Shown: positions 7,652 to 16,500 of the stretch, piece by piece
Layout of the letters: each line of letters opens with the position of its first letter
How positions within the stretch are numbered: the stretch's first letter is position 1
Source of the DNA: an uncultured Muribaculaceae bacterium
Lineage (GTDB): Bacteria; Bacteroidota; Bacteroidia; Bacteroidales; Muribaculaceae
Length of the DNA stretch: 41,204 nt
Direction of reading: 5' to 3'
Assembly: GCA_910584525.1 (NCBI GenBank)
Contig: CAJUAT010000019.1
Span: forward strand, 1 to 41,204
Position numbers and translations under genes: made by a program
The notes under the pieces: generated by a model
Told to the model about the DNA's origin: nothing
Database searches by the model: none
The model's input: the letters and a program-made list of their open reading frames with translations, nothing else

Positions 7652-9381
7652 TGACAGATACCGCCAACCAGCCATGCCGCACGCTTGTGGACGTGCTTGC
7701 CGCCCAGGGTCTGCGCGATGCCGTGATAAGTCCCGGCAGCCGCAACACACCCCTTATCGTGGCTCTTGCCGCCCGCGACAATATCCGCAAGCATGTGATT
7801 CCCGATGAACGCACCGCCGCTTTCGCCGCCCTCGGCATGGCGCTCGTGGCCGGAAAGCCCGTGATGCTCGTATGCACGTCGGGTACGGCGCTTTACAACT
7901 ATGCCCCGGCTGTCGCCGAAGCTCTCTACCGGAAGGTTCCGCTCATCGTGGTGTCGGCCGACCGTCCCGAACGCTGGATCGACCAGGACGACTCCCAGAC
8001 CTTGCGCCAACATGGCGCGCTGGCAAATATCGTGAAGCGCAGCTTCAATATTGCCGCCACCGAGGGTCTGTCGGTTCCCGTCAAAGGCAGCCGTTTCGAA
8101 AACGAACAGGAATGGTATGTGAACCGCCTTGCCAACGAAGCCTGGATAACGGCCGTGTCACAGTCGCCAGGCCCGGTGCATGTAAACATCCAGCTCGACA
8201 ATCCGCTGGGCCGTACCGCCGACATCATTCCCAAGCAACAGCGCACCGTCACGGTGGAAAGGCCCCCGGTCAGCATCCTGCCGTCTTATCTGCGGAGTCT
8301 CGCCGAAAGGATAGTGGGCAGAAAAGTGCTCGTGGTGGCCGGGTTCATGAATCCCGACAATGCCATGAGCCGTGCCGTGGATGCCTTCGCGTCGCTACCC
8401 AATGTGGCCGTATGCAGCGAGCCGCTGGCCAACCTCCATTTCCATGCCGACAACGGCAACAGCGTCATCGACCTCGTTCTGGCAGGAGCTTCCGCGGAAG
8501 TCAAGGAGCGGCTCCGACCCGATATCGTGATATCGGTAGGCGGTTCGCTGGTATCGAGGATGTTGAAGGAATTCATACGCGAATACGAGCCTGCGGAGTT
8601 GTGGACGCTCGGCGACACTGATGCCGGCGTAGACTGTTTTCAGAGTCTCACCACCCACTTCGAGACGTCTCCCGTGAAATTCTTCAAGGGGTTGGCGAAC
8701 GCCGCCTCGCGTCTGTCAGGGAGGCTGCCCGGAATGGAGTTACCCGCATATGCAGGCATGTGGAAAGAAATACGTGGCGAAGCGATGTCGCGCCTTTCCG
8801 TCAAAACTGCCGACGCGCCATGGAGCGACTATACGGCTCTTATGCGGCTGTTCGGGGCCATGCCATCGGGTTGCAATCTGTTTCTTTCCAACGGCACACC
8901 GGTACGCTACGCCGGTCTTGCCGTGGGTCTGCCAACGCATGCCTGCCACTGCAACCGTGGTGTGTCTGGCATCGAGGGAGGCAACGCCACGGCTGCCGGT
9001 GCTGCCATGAAATATTCCGGCACCACGCTCCTTGTCTCCGGCGACATGTCGTTTGGCTACTGTCCTCAGATCCTCGGTCTCGACGGTCTCCCCGACAGTT
9101 TCCGCATCGTGGTGGTCAACAACAGCGGCGGCGGCATCTTCCGGTTTATAGCCACCACCCGCGACCTCCCGCAGCGTGAACATTACTTCTGCGCACCGAC
9201 ATGTCTGCCGCTCGACGGATTATGCAAGGCCTACGGCTGGGAGTATCGCCGGGCTTCCGACATGCAGAGCCTCGACACGGCACTGGCCGGTTTTTTCTCC
9301 GGCACAAAAAAATTGCTTGAAATCGCCACCGACCCTGAAACCTCCGCACAGCTTCTCCGCTCCATACTCCCGACCCCATAG
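7651..9381 (+). CDS. menD: SEPHCHC synthase, menaquinone synthesis
   Basis: ThDP-dependent enzyme joining isochorismate and 2-oxoglutarate in menaquinone synthesis; 576 residues, close to family length. The N-terminal ThDP pyrimidine domain has the conserved Glu in PDERTAAFAALG and the SPGSRNTPL loop. The C-terminal domain has CNRGVSGIEG and the diphosphate/Mg motif beginning SGDMSF and reaching VVNNSGGGIF. The other men genes are not in the window, so the locus is split here. Menaquinone serves fumarate reductase in Bacteroidales. It is coupled to fmt and ends within an 18-bp palindrome. Confidence 0.94.
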   Translation: MTDTANQPCRTLVDVLAAQGLRDAVISPGSRNTPLIVALAARDNIRKHVIPDERTAAFAALGMALVAGKPVMLVCTSGTALYNYAPAVAEALYRKVPLIVVSADRPERWIDQDDSQTLRQHGALANIVKRSFNIAATEGLSVPVKGSRFENEQEWYVNRLANEAWITAVSQSPGPVHVNIQLDNPLGRTADIIPKQQRTVTVERPPVSILPSYLRSLAERIVGRKVLVVAGFMNPDNAMSRAVDAFASLPNVAVCSEPLANLHFHADNGNSVIDLVLAGASAEVKERLRPDIVISVGGSLVSRMLKEFIREYEPAELWTLGDTDAGVDCFQSLTTHFETSPVKFFKGLANAASRLSGRLPGMELPAYAGMWKEIRGEAMSRLSVKTADAPWSDYTALMRLFGAMPSGCNLFLSNGTPVRYAGLAVGLPTHACHCNRGVSGIEGGNATAAGAAMKYSGTTLLVSGDMSFGYCPQILGLDGLPDSFRIVVVNNSGGGIFRFIATTRDLPQREHYFCAPTCLPLDGLCKAYGWEYRRASDMQSLDTALAGFFSGTKKLLEIATDPETSAQLLRSILPTP

Positions 9382-9394
9382 AGCGCGCTCTATG
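9377..9394. repeat. 18-bp perfect palindrome over the menD stop
   Basis: CATAGAGCGCGCTCTATG reads the same on both strands. It covers the menD stop (9379-9381) and lies about 22 bp upstream of the smpB -7 box. It has no T tract, so it is a poor intrinsic terminator; it could be a regulator site. It contains GAGCGCG, the core of the recurring intergenic motif. Confidence 0.9.
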
Positions 9395-9416
9395 CAGCAG
9401 TCTCGATAATTTTCGT

Positions 9417-9424
9417 TATTTTTG
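9417..9424 (+). promoter_or_regulatory. smpB promoter -7 element
   Basis: TATTTTTG fits TAnnTTTG exactly; no good TTTG -33 box is seen. The predicted start near 9428 leaves only about five leader bases before the smpB ATG at 9433. Confidence 0.55.
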
Positions 9425-9432
9425 CAATTGAA

Positions 9433-9885
9433 ATGAAAGCCAAGGATATCAACATAAGGAATAAGAAGGCGCGGTTCGATTATGAAATCACCGACACATA
9501 TACGGCGGGAATCGTGCTCACGGGTACCGAGATAAAGTCGATACGCGACGGCAAGGCATCGCTTGTCGACACCTACTGCCTGATAGAGAATGGAGAGGTA
9601 TGGGTCAAGGGTATGAACATATCGGAATATTTCTACGGTTCGTACAACAACCATGTGGCCAAACGCGACCGCAAGCTGCTGCTCAACCGTAAGGAAATTG
9701 CCAAGCTCCAAAAACAGTCGGACGACCCGGGCTATACCATCGTGCCGCTGAAAGTATTCATCAACGACCGAGGCCTTGCCAAGATGCAGATAGGCGTGGG
9801 CCGTGGTAAGAAACAGTATGACAAAAGGCAGAGCATACGCGAGCGCGACGACAAACGACAGCTCGACCGTCTGTTCAAGAAATAA
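9433..9885 (+). CDS. smpB: SsrA (tmRNA)-binding protein
   Basis: Binds tmRNA and delivers it to stalled ribosomes in trans-translation; 150 residues, normal length. The sequence has the family hallmarks: RNKKARFDYEI near the N terminus, GIVLTGTEIKSIR, ISEYFYGSYNNHVAKRDRKL, and a basic C-terminal tail (KKQYDKRQSIRERDDKRQ). The tmRNA gene itself is not in the window. Its promoter sits almost on the start codon, suggesting a very short leader. The U32 gene follows 15 bp later. Confidence 0.97.
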   Translation: MKAKDINIRNKKARFDYEITDTYTAGIVLTGTEIKSIRDGKASLVDTYCLIENGEVWVKGMNISEYFYGSYNNHVAKRDRKLLLNRKEIAKLQKQSDDPGYTIVPLKVFINDRGLAKMQIGVGRGKKQYDKRQSIRERDDKRQLDRLFKK

Positions 9886-9900
9886 GGGCGCTATACTGTC

Positions 9901-11661
9901 ATGAGAGATATAGAGCTGCTTGCTCCGGCCGCCGACAAACATGTGGCCATGGCGGCAATCATGCATGGCGCCGATGCCGTTTACATAGGGGCTTCGAGTC
10001 ATGGCGCCCGCCATAAGGCCGCCAATTCCCTCGACGACCTCAGGGAGACCGTAGACTTCGCCCATCAGTTTCGCGCCAAGGTCTATGTCACTGTCAATAC
10101 TCTGGTATTCGAACACGAACTGCCACAGGTAGAGCGGCTTGTATGGGATCTTTACCACATAGGTGTGGATGCTATAATTGTGCAGGATATGTCACTTCTG
10201 CGACTCAACCTGCCCCCTATCCCGCTGCATGCCAGCACACAGTGCGACAACCGCACGCCGGCGAAAGCCCGTTTTCTACAGGATGTGGGATTCTCGCAGA
10301 TTGTGCTTGCAAGGGAGCTTACCGTGGCTGAGATCCGCGAGATATGCCGCACGGTGACCATTCCTGTGGAATGTTTCGTGCATGGGGCCTTGTGCGTAAG
10401 CTATTCCGGACGCTGTGCCGCCAGCCAGACAGCCCTCGGCCGCAGCGCCAACCGTGGCAAATGCGCCCAGATGTGCCGCATGCCATACACATTGCGCGAC
10501 GCCGACGGCAACATCATAGTCAAAGACAAGTATCTTCTCTCGCTGCGCGATTTCAACGCCGCCGACAATATGGAGGCACTTCTTGATGCCGGCGTGGCCT
10601 CATTCAAGATCGAGGGACGTCTCAAAGATGCTGCCTATGTCAAGAATGTGACAGCCTTCTACCGCCGTCGTCTTGATGAGATATTCGCCGCGAACCCCGG
10701 CAAATACCGCCGGTCGTCGTGCGGAGAATCCTCTTTCAGCTTCGACCCGTTGCCCGAGAAAAGCTTCAACCGGGGGTTCACATCCTATTTTCTGAGCCGC
10801 CGTCGTCCCGGTTCGATGGCATCGCTGCTCACTCCCAAGTCGATGGGCGAGACCATCGGGAATGTCAATGACCTGCATAATGGCGACGGCATAAGCTTTT
10901 TCAATGCCGACGGCGAATATCAGGGCGTCAATGTTAACGGCATAAAGGATGGCCGCATCATCGGCTCACGCCCTTTCAGACTGCCGCCCGGCGCTGTAAT
11001 ACACCGAACCTCCGACGTGGCCTGGCAGAAACTGATGGCTGGCGATACGGCCAGACGCACTATCCGGGTCGACATGGCCCTGGATGAAAAGGGGCTTACT
11101 CTTACCGACGAAAGGGGTCTGGAAGTAAGGGTGGCGCTGGACGTCACCAGGGATGTGGCTCGCCGGCCAATGTCGCCGGAGAGGGTTCTGGGCAAACTGG
11201 GTGACACAATTTACCGGTTGGGCGATTTTGAGAACAATCTCGAACCCACCACTTTCATACCGGCCTCCGGACTTGCCGCCCTGAGGCGCAGGGGCGTCGC
11301 TCTCCTCGACGCTGCCAACAGGGCTTCCTATCCTTTTGAATATCGCCGGCAGGAAGACCCAGCGGCGACATATCCTGAAGAAAGGCTGACGGCCCGCGAC
11401 AATGTGGCCAATTCATTGGCCCGGGCCTTCTACAGCAGTCATGGCGTCAAGGAAATGGAGCCGGCGGTGGAACTCCAGTCCGACTATCGCGGAGCTGTGA
11501 TGACCACGCGCTACTGCATACTCCGCGAACTGAAAATATGCAGGAAAGAGCACCCCGACAAAACACCGTCACAGCCCCTCACCATCACCACCGGCCCCCA
11601 CTCTTTCCGCCTCGCCTTCGACTGCGCACGCTGCGAAATGTCGCTGTTCCCAAAGCAATAA
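9901..11661 (+). CDS. U32 family protein, RlhA-like (23S rRNA hydroxylation)
   Basis: A 586-residue protein of the peptidase U32 family. Its U32 signature is at about 157-172 (VECFVHGALC then GRC). Cys165, Cys172, Cys188 and Cys192 are candidates for an Fe-S cluster like those in UbiU/TrhP-type U32 proteins. The long C-terminal extension matches the DUF3656-bearing branch that includes E. coli RlhA, which hydroxylates C2501 of 23S rRNA. E. coli RlhA is somewhat longer (about 650), so the function is inferred by architecture. A collagenase-like peptidase annotation is common but less likely. It follows smpB closely, in keeping with a translation-related role. Confidence 0.82.
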   Translation: MRDIELLAPAADKHVAMAAIMHGADAVYIGASSHGARHKAANSLDDLRETVDFAHQFRAKVYVTVNTLVFEHELPQVERLVWDLYHIGVDAIIVQDMSLLRLNLPPIPLHASTQCDNRTPAKARFLQDVGFSQIVLARELTVAEIREICRTVTIPVECFVHGALCVSYSGRCAASQTALGRSANRGKCAQMCRMPYTLRDADGNIIVKDKYLLSLRDFNAADNMEALLDAGVASFKIEGRLKDAAYVKNVTAFYRRRLDEIFAANPGKYRRSSCGESSFSFDPLPEKSFNRGFTSYFLSRRRPGSMASLLTPKSMGETIGNVNDLHNGDGISFFNADGEYQGVNVNGIKDGRIIGSRPFRLPPGAVIHRTSDVAWQKLMAGDTARRTIRVDMALDEKGLTLTDERGLEVRVALDVTRDVARRPMSPERVLGKLGDTIYRLGDFENNLEPTTFIPASGLAALRRRGVALLDAANRASYPFEYRRQEDPAATYPEERLTARDNVANSLARAFYSSHGVKEMEPAVELQSDYRGAVMTTRYCILRELKICRKEHPDKTPSQPLTITTGPHSFRLAFDCARCEMSLFPKQ

Positions 11662-11686
11662 TAACTGTATAAAAACAATAAACAAC

Positions 11687-12166
11687 ATGTACTATCAATC
11701 AACAACTTCAATTTCAACCCCGACAGCTGACAACAGCAATGTACGTCCCGTCTCGTCACTGAGTAAATATCTGAGAATTCTGGCAGTGCTTGTGGTCTTC
11801 ATGGCAGCCTTCTCCCAGCAGGCTGTAGCACGCCTCTATCCCGTGGATATCCAGGGCACATGGCAGATGATCGTACTCGATGACCAAGGCAACATCACTT
11901 GTCAGTACTGCCTCAAACTGGGAGCCGAACGTTTCGCCGCCCAAGGCGGGAAGGTTAATCTCGGTGGTACCACAACCGACTCTTTCATGCTCGGAACCTG
12001 GCGTCTCGATGACAAAATGCTTTATCTTTCCTTCCCCAAGGATGGCCTGAATTTCGAATACAAGGTTAAGAAGGCCGACAGAACCCAGCTGAAACTCGAA
12101 CAGTATGGCCATGTGATGATATGGAACCGTGTCCCTGACAACACTATTGATTCCTATATGCCTTGA
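11687..12166 (+). CDS. Small exported protein, lipocalin-like
   Basis: I do not recognise a named family. The 159-residue protein has an unusually long polar N-region (1-29), a hydrophobic core (31-43) and a likely signal-peptidase site after QQAVA (about 48). The mature part starts with VDIQGTWQM and later has GTWRLDDKMLYLSF, a pattern of lipocalin-like beta-barrel domains in Bacteroidetes. CQYC near residue 70 could form a disulfide. Start choice: no later ATG keeps the hydrophobic segment intact. It lies 25 bp after the U32 gene and is followed by a terminator, so it may end the smpB transcript. Confidence 0.6.
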   Translation: MYYQSTTSISTPTADNSNVRPVSSLSKYLRILAVLVVFMAAFSQQAVARLYPVDIQGTWQMIVLDDQGNITCQYCLKLGAERFAAQGGKVNLGGTTTDSFMLGTWRLDDKMLYLSFPKDGLNFEYKVKKADRTQLKLEQYGHVMIWNRVPDNTIDSYMP

Positions 12167-12180
12167 TTATCCTGCGATGG

Positions 12181-12210
12181 GGCTGTGTCAAAATAGGCGC
12201 AGCCTCTTTT
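12181..12210 (+). terminator. Intrinsic terminator after the lipocalin-like gene
   Basis: GGCTGTG (12181-12187) pairs with CGCAGCC (12198-12204), with one G-U pair and a 10-base loop, followed by TCTTTT. Confidence 0.75.
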
Positions 12211-12217
12211 ATGCTCT

Positions 12218-12226
12218 GTTCCTTAA
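12218..12226 (+). repeat. GTTCCTTAA motif copy upstream of the TA promoter
   Basis: GTTCCTTAA occurs 39 bases upstream of the -7 box of the toxin-antitoxin promoter. It matches the 3' half of the 15-base motif found upstream of several other promoters in the window. Confidence 0.45.
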
Positions 12227-12239
12227 ATTATTCTTCACG

Positions 12240-12255
12240 TTTACATTTATGTAAA
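12240..12255. promoter_or_regulatory. Operator-like inverted repeat 1 of the TA operon
   Basis: TTTACAT-TT-ATGTAAA is a perfect 7-bp inverted repeat at the place where the -33 box would lie. This suits binding by the HTH antitoxin encoded downstream. Confidence 0.6.
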
Positions 12256-12265
12256 ACATTAATCC

Positions 12266-12295
12266 TAACTTTGCGTTGTCATTATAAACGCAAAG
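12266..12295 (+). promoter_or_regulatory. TA promoter -7 box with operator-like inverted repeat 2
   Basis: TAACTTTG (12266-12273) is a perfect TAnnTTTG element. It overlaps a second perfect inverted repeat, CTTTGCGTT (12269-12277) and AACGCAAAG (12287-12295), spaced by nine bases. The predicted transcription start (about 12277) falls inside this repeat, so a bound repressor would cover both promoter and start. Confidence 0.7.
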
Positions 12296-12299
12296 AACT

Positions 12300-12770
12300 A
12301 TGAGCGAAGTAGAACTCCTATTGGTAAACAGCGGCGAGAGCTGCACCATGTACACAATTCAGTTCCTCTCTGATGAACAGAGCGAATTTGAGAAATTCGT
12401 AGCCAAATTCAGACAGGATGCTGAATTGAACCCTGATTTTCAGGCTATCATGCGTTTTGTTGAACAGATTTTATCAAACGGAGCACTGGAGAGATATTTC
12501 CGCAGGGAGGGTAAGATGAATGATTCCGTTGTCGCACTCCCGGTCCTTAAATCTAAACTTCGTTTATATTGCCTTCGTCTGACAGACAAAATCCTTATAC
12601 TCGGCAACGGCGATGTCAAGCGCAGTCGCACATACGAGGAAGACAATACGCTTCAAGGTTATGTCATGGACTTACAGAAGTTTGAACGGTTGCTCAAACA
12701 GGAAGTCCGGGCAGGCAATGTTGAGATTACAGAGAAAGAGATACTGACTGATAAAACTTTTGACGTATGA
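12300..12770 (+). CDS. Putative RelE/ParE-superfamily-like toxin
   Basis: A 156-residue protein not matched to a named family. Evidence for a toxin is the context (next gene is an HTH protein, overlapping by ATGA, with promoter palindromes) and a C-terminal pattern LRLYCLRLTDKILILGNG that resembles the last strands of RelE/HigB-like RNases. It is longer than a typical HigB (about 100-120). An internal ATG at 12348 (MYTIQFLSDE) could be the true start, giving 140 residues; the promoter allows either. Codon use is AT-richer than in the neighbours, suggesting acquisition by transfer. The catalytic residues cannot be assigned. Confidence 0.6.
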   Translation: MSEVELLLVNSGESCTMYTIQFLSDEQSEFEKFVAKFRQDAELNPDFQAIMRFVEQILSNGALERYFRREGKMNDSVVALPVLKSKLRLYCLRLTDKILILGNGDVKRSRTYEEDNTLQGYVMDLQKFERLLKQEVRAGNVEITEKEILTDKTFDV

Positions 12771-13030
12771 GAACCGCAAATATATCGTTACAGGAGATTT
12801 TTAATGAAATCCCCGATGAGAAGCGCGAGGAAACGCGCCTTTCGTTCGCTATTTCCAATAGGCTTGCCTTTCTTATGCAGGAAAGAGGACTTAACAAAAA
12901 GCAGTTTGCAGAAGCCCTTGGCAAACGCCCCAATGAAATCACTCGCTGGCTGAGCGGCGAGCACAACTTCACCATCTCTACCCTCGCAATGCTGTCTACA
13001 TTCTTTGGAAAATCGATTATAAACGTATGA
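12767..13030 (+). CDS. XRE/HTH antitoxin-like regulator
   Basis: An 87-residue helix-turn-helix protein. The Cro/C1-type HTH spans about 28-85: RLAFLMQERGLNKKQFAEAL, then KRPNEITRWLSGEHNFTISTLAML. The order (larger putative toxin first, HTH antitoxin second, ATGA overlap) is that of HigBA-type modules. It most likely neutralises the upstream protein and represses the shared promoter through the two inverted repeats at 12240-12295. No peptidase (HigA2/ImmA) domain is present. AT-rich like its partner. Confidence 0.78.
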   Translation: MRTANISLQEIFNEIPDEKREETRLSFAISNRLAFLMQERGLNKKQFAEALGKRPNEITRWLSGEHNFTISTLAMLSTFFGKSIINV

Positions 13031-13069
13031 TGTTGTTTCGTCTCAGAGAGTGTTTGGATTTAAGGCTCA

Positions 13070-13110
13070 GTTCCTTAACTATAGATTGCTGAAGAGGAAT
13101 CCTCCAGCAA
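13070..13110. other. Convergent gap: GTTCCTTAA motif and hairpin
   Basis: The 96-bp gap between the convergent antitoxin and FluC genes holds GTTCCTTAA (13070-13078) and a hairpin: TTGCTG (13086-13091) with CAGCAA (13105-13110), with GAGG-AAT-CCTC inside. No T run follows closely, so it is only a possible bidirectional terminator. Confidence 0.35.
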
Positions 13111-13126
13111 CTAACCAATATGTTCC

Positions 13127-13501
13127 TTATATTTTGGCGAGGAAGCGGCCGGCGTAGAGGCAAAGGAAGCCTGCAAAGAGGCTTAGCGATGCGTATGCCG
13201 CCACCATCGTCAGATTGCGTGCGCCGAAAAGCAACGTATTCTCATGCATGAATGTCGAAAAGGTGGTGAACCCTCCGCAGAATCCTACCGTGAGAAACAA
13301 CCTCATGCCGTCGCTCATCGCAACATGCCTGTCAAGCAACCCATATAAGATCCCGATGATAAAACACCCCGTGACGTTGACTGTAAACGTACCCCACGGG
13401 AACAGCGATCTCGATGCCGTCTGCACTATACGACTCACCACATAACGGGCTATGCCTCCCACACAACTCCCCAACCCTACTGCCATTATCTCCTTTATCA
13501 T
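13127..13501 (-). CDS. crcB: Fluoride channel FluC/CrcB
   Basis: Small dual-topology fluoride-exporting channel; 124 residues with four membrane helices. Family motifs are visible: GGIARY (15-20), WGTFTVNVTGCFIIG with pore Asn42, and the phenylalanine box GFCGGFTTFSTF (73-84), including Phe78 and Phe81 and the central Na-binding turn. I chose the ATG at 13501 because it gives the normal N terminus; an upstream ATG at 13540 would overlap the CHAT gene and add 13 odd residues. It lies 28 bp downstream of the CHAT gene on the same strand. No fluoride riboswitch precedes it. Confidence 0.9.
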   Translation of the reverse strand: MIKEIMAVGLGSCVGGIARYVVSRIVQTASRSLFPWGTFTVNVTGCFIIGILYGLLDRHVAMSDGMRLFLTVGFCGGFTTFSTFMHENTLLFGARNLTMVAAYASLSLFAGFLCLYAGRFLAKI

Positions 13502-13529
13502 GATTATCCGATGAATTGCAAAACAACAT

Positions 13530-16500
13530 TTAGAGCGCATCGAGTAGGATGAAAGCCGCCCAGTACCGCGGATGGCTATAAGGCGTAAGTTTCCGACCCT
13601 TGCGATCTATAGAGTATGTTCTTACAGTATGCTGCGCTTTTTGAAGCGAAGCATGTTTCGACAATCCTGAAGCCAGTCCCTGATAAAATGTATCCATCAA
13701 CAGTTCCGTAGCCTTGTCGTCGACCTTCCAGAGGCTCATCAACAGGCTCCTTGCTCCCGACTTTTTGAAGCCACGCTGCAGACCGAAAACACCATCACCC
13801 TTCACTGTGCCCAGACCTGTCTGACACGCCGACATCACCACCAAGTCGAGACCCCTCAGATCCAATGCCGCAATCTCAGCCGCCGTCAGTATGCCGTCAT
13901 CCGCTGCGCCCATTATTGCGGAATCGCCTCTGACAGCCCTCCCCGCACCAGCCATCAACAGTCCGCTGCGCCTCAGCTCTTGCTCCTCCGACGCTTTTTC
14001 CCCATCGGTTACCCCCTCGATTCCGGCTGCGCCGTTATCCTTATCCTCTTTGCCGTAATAAAATCCATGGGTGGCGATATGGAGAGTGCCTGTACGCTGT
14101 CCCGACAACCGCTTTAAGGATGTCTCCGTACCTTCAGCCGAAGTATATACTTTCGTGTCATAGCCTGCCCTTTTCAACGACTCCCCTATCTTGTCGACTT
14201 CCTTAAGCGTACCGGGCAGATAGGGCAGCTTCTTAAGAATATGGCGTACATCCCGCCAAGATTCTCCGGCCATAATTGCGGCATCCCTGTTCCATTCTCC
14301 TCCTGTACTCTTACCATCAAGCTCCGCATCAGCCAGCGCATTGTCATAATCGAGGCCTCCATAAAGCACCGCCTCCCTTTCAGCAGGTTTGTCATTGTCA
14401 TGCCGCAGAGCCAGCTCCCGGGTTGAAGAAAGACGATACAGCTCTTTTCCGGCAATCACACCGACCGGCACCGATTCTACGGCGATATTGTACAACGCCC
14501 CGTCCGGCGAGAAATAGATGCGTTTCTTATCCGTGATATATGGCTTCAGCTGATCCCATACCAAATGTCCGAGACGGTCGGCAGTATAATATTCGCTTGC
14601 TTTAACGCTATCCAGAGAGTTTGCAGTAAAAAGATCCACAACCGCCGGCGACATCGATTCCCTGCATACCACATAGGCCATGTACCTCTCTTCGGAATCG
14701 CCGTCAACTGCCGCACGCCTGTTATATTTCACAAACTCCACAGCCACATCCTCGTCAGTCAAGGCATCGCGCACCTGCCGCCAGCCTATTGACAGATTAT
14801 GGGTATAATCGCCGAAGTCGGCTGAACGCATCACCAGTTCCCGCTCATAATCATTAGCCAATAGCTCAAGACTGTCGACATTTACCATTCGTTCCGCCAC
14901 GGGCAAGCCCTGCAAGTCGGATATCCTGACACGCAACGCCTGAAGGGCTTCGTATTGCACTTTTGTCACACTATCTCCTCTCTCCCCTATAAGTTTACGG
15001 AAACCTATGTCCGAACCAAGAAGGAGCCCTTTGTTGGCAAGAGCCATATCATAGCCGGCACCATTCATCTCCCTGTCGCCATATTTGGCAACATAGTCGT
15101 GCACTCTCGACACATATGTGCCAAACATATGCACATAGCTACTGCGTTCCCTGGAGGTCAAGGCGGTGAACCTGGTGCGTATATCCTCCCGATATAATGA
15201 TGCATAGCGGGGAACATACTCCTTGATTCTCACGATGTTCCGCGGATTATGACGCCGGTTTTCCGAATGATCATAAATCGACATCAGATTGCCGAGAAGC
15301 CGGATGTACTCGCGGTGGTTTCTTCCGGAAACCTTTTCCCTGATTCTCAGAGCCTCCTCGCCTGTTTTCACCGCAGCGTCAAAGCGCCCGAGATATGCCT
15401 GCGCAACCATCAGGTTGTTAAGCTGCAGCAGTGTATTGTCATTCTCTTTTCCTTCGCGGCTCTCGATATCCGCCAATGCCCTGCTGGTAAGATCATATGC
15501 TTTCTCATACTCCCCGGCGCCCAGACAGTAAAGACTCTGATTGGCAAGATAGTTGATATAATGGGGGAAAGCTGTACCCAAAATCTTTTCCGTCTGCTCC
15601 AGGACCTGATTCCCTATCTTCACCGGATCGGGATATTGATAATCTTTGTCGCCTGATTGTGCGAAATAGCAAATCAATGCCTTTTGGTTAAGGGCATTGA
15701 CATAGTAATGATTGTCGTCTCCAGCATTTGCGGAAATCATGCCGAGACATTCATCAATGGCTACGAGTGCTTCCCGGTAATTTCCCAGGTCGGCGAGAGA
15801 AGCGGCATAGGTCTCCATCGCCTGCCATAGCGACCGGTCAACAGGCTTTACCGTTTTATGTCCGATAGTGGAATTACCCCCGACGATGATTTTATATGCA
15901 TCCATAGCTTCCTTGCTATAGCGTAAGGCAGCGGCGATTTCGCCGGCGTCACGGCTGCTCATAGCCATGCTCAGCAATGTAAAAGCGCGGCAATTCTCCA
16001 GGTTCTTCCTTTCGGGACCATCAGCCGCAGCTATCAGCGAATCGCATTTCGCAAGCACCTGACCATATACCCTCACCGCCTCCTCCGGGTCATTGAGGGC
16101 ACGCAACGTCTCTCCCTTGCGATTGCCGAGCATCAGCATATCGCTGGCTATGAGCGACATTCCTTCAGTCGCCGCGTTTGATATCGTTTTGTCAATCCAT
16201 TCCATGGCCTTTCGGCGGTCGCGACACTTACCGTATATTTCCGACAGATTGGCGCATATCAGCATATATATGCTGTTCCCCTCCACGCCGAATTCCGTCC
16301 TGCATATCCTCTCTGCCCTTTTCATGGATTTAAGGCCATCGGCTACAGAACCCAGCCTTGTCTGTTCCATACCCGTGTCTATCAGGGTCCATATCAGCAA
16401 AAGGCTGTCGGAGCCATATAGCCGCTCACACAAAGGCACTATCTCTTCAGCCAGATACCCTTTGACCTTCGACGCCCCGATTGCTTCGAAATATTTTTTT

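Noticed and set aside
13502..13529. Fluoride riboswitch before crcB
   Set aside because: Only 28 bases separate it from the CHAT gene, too short for the aptamer, and no motif is seen.
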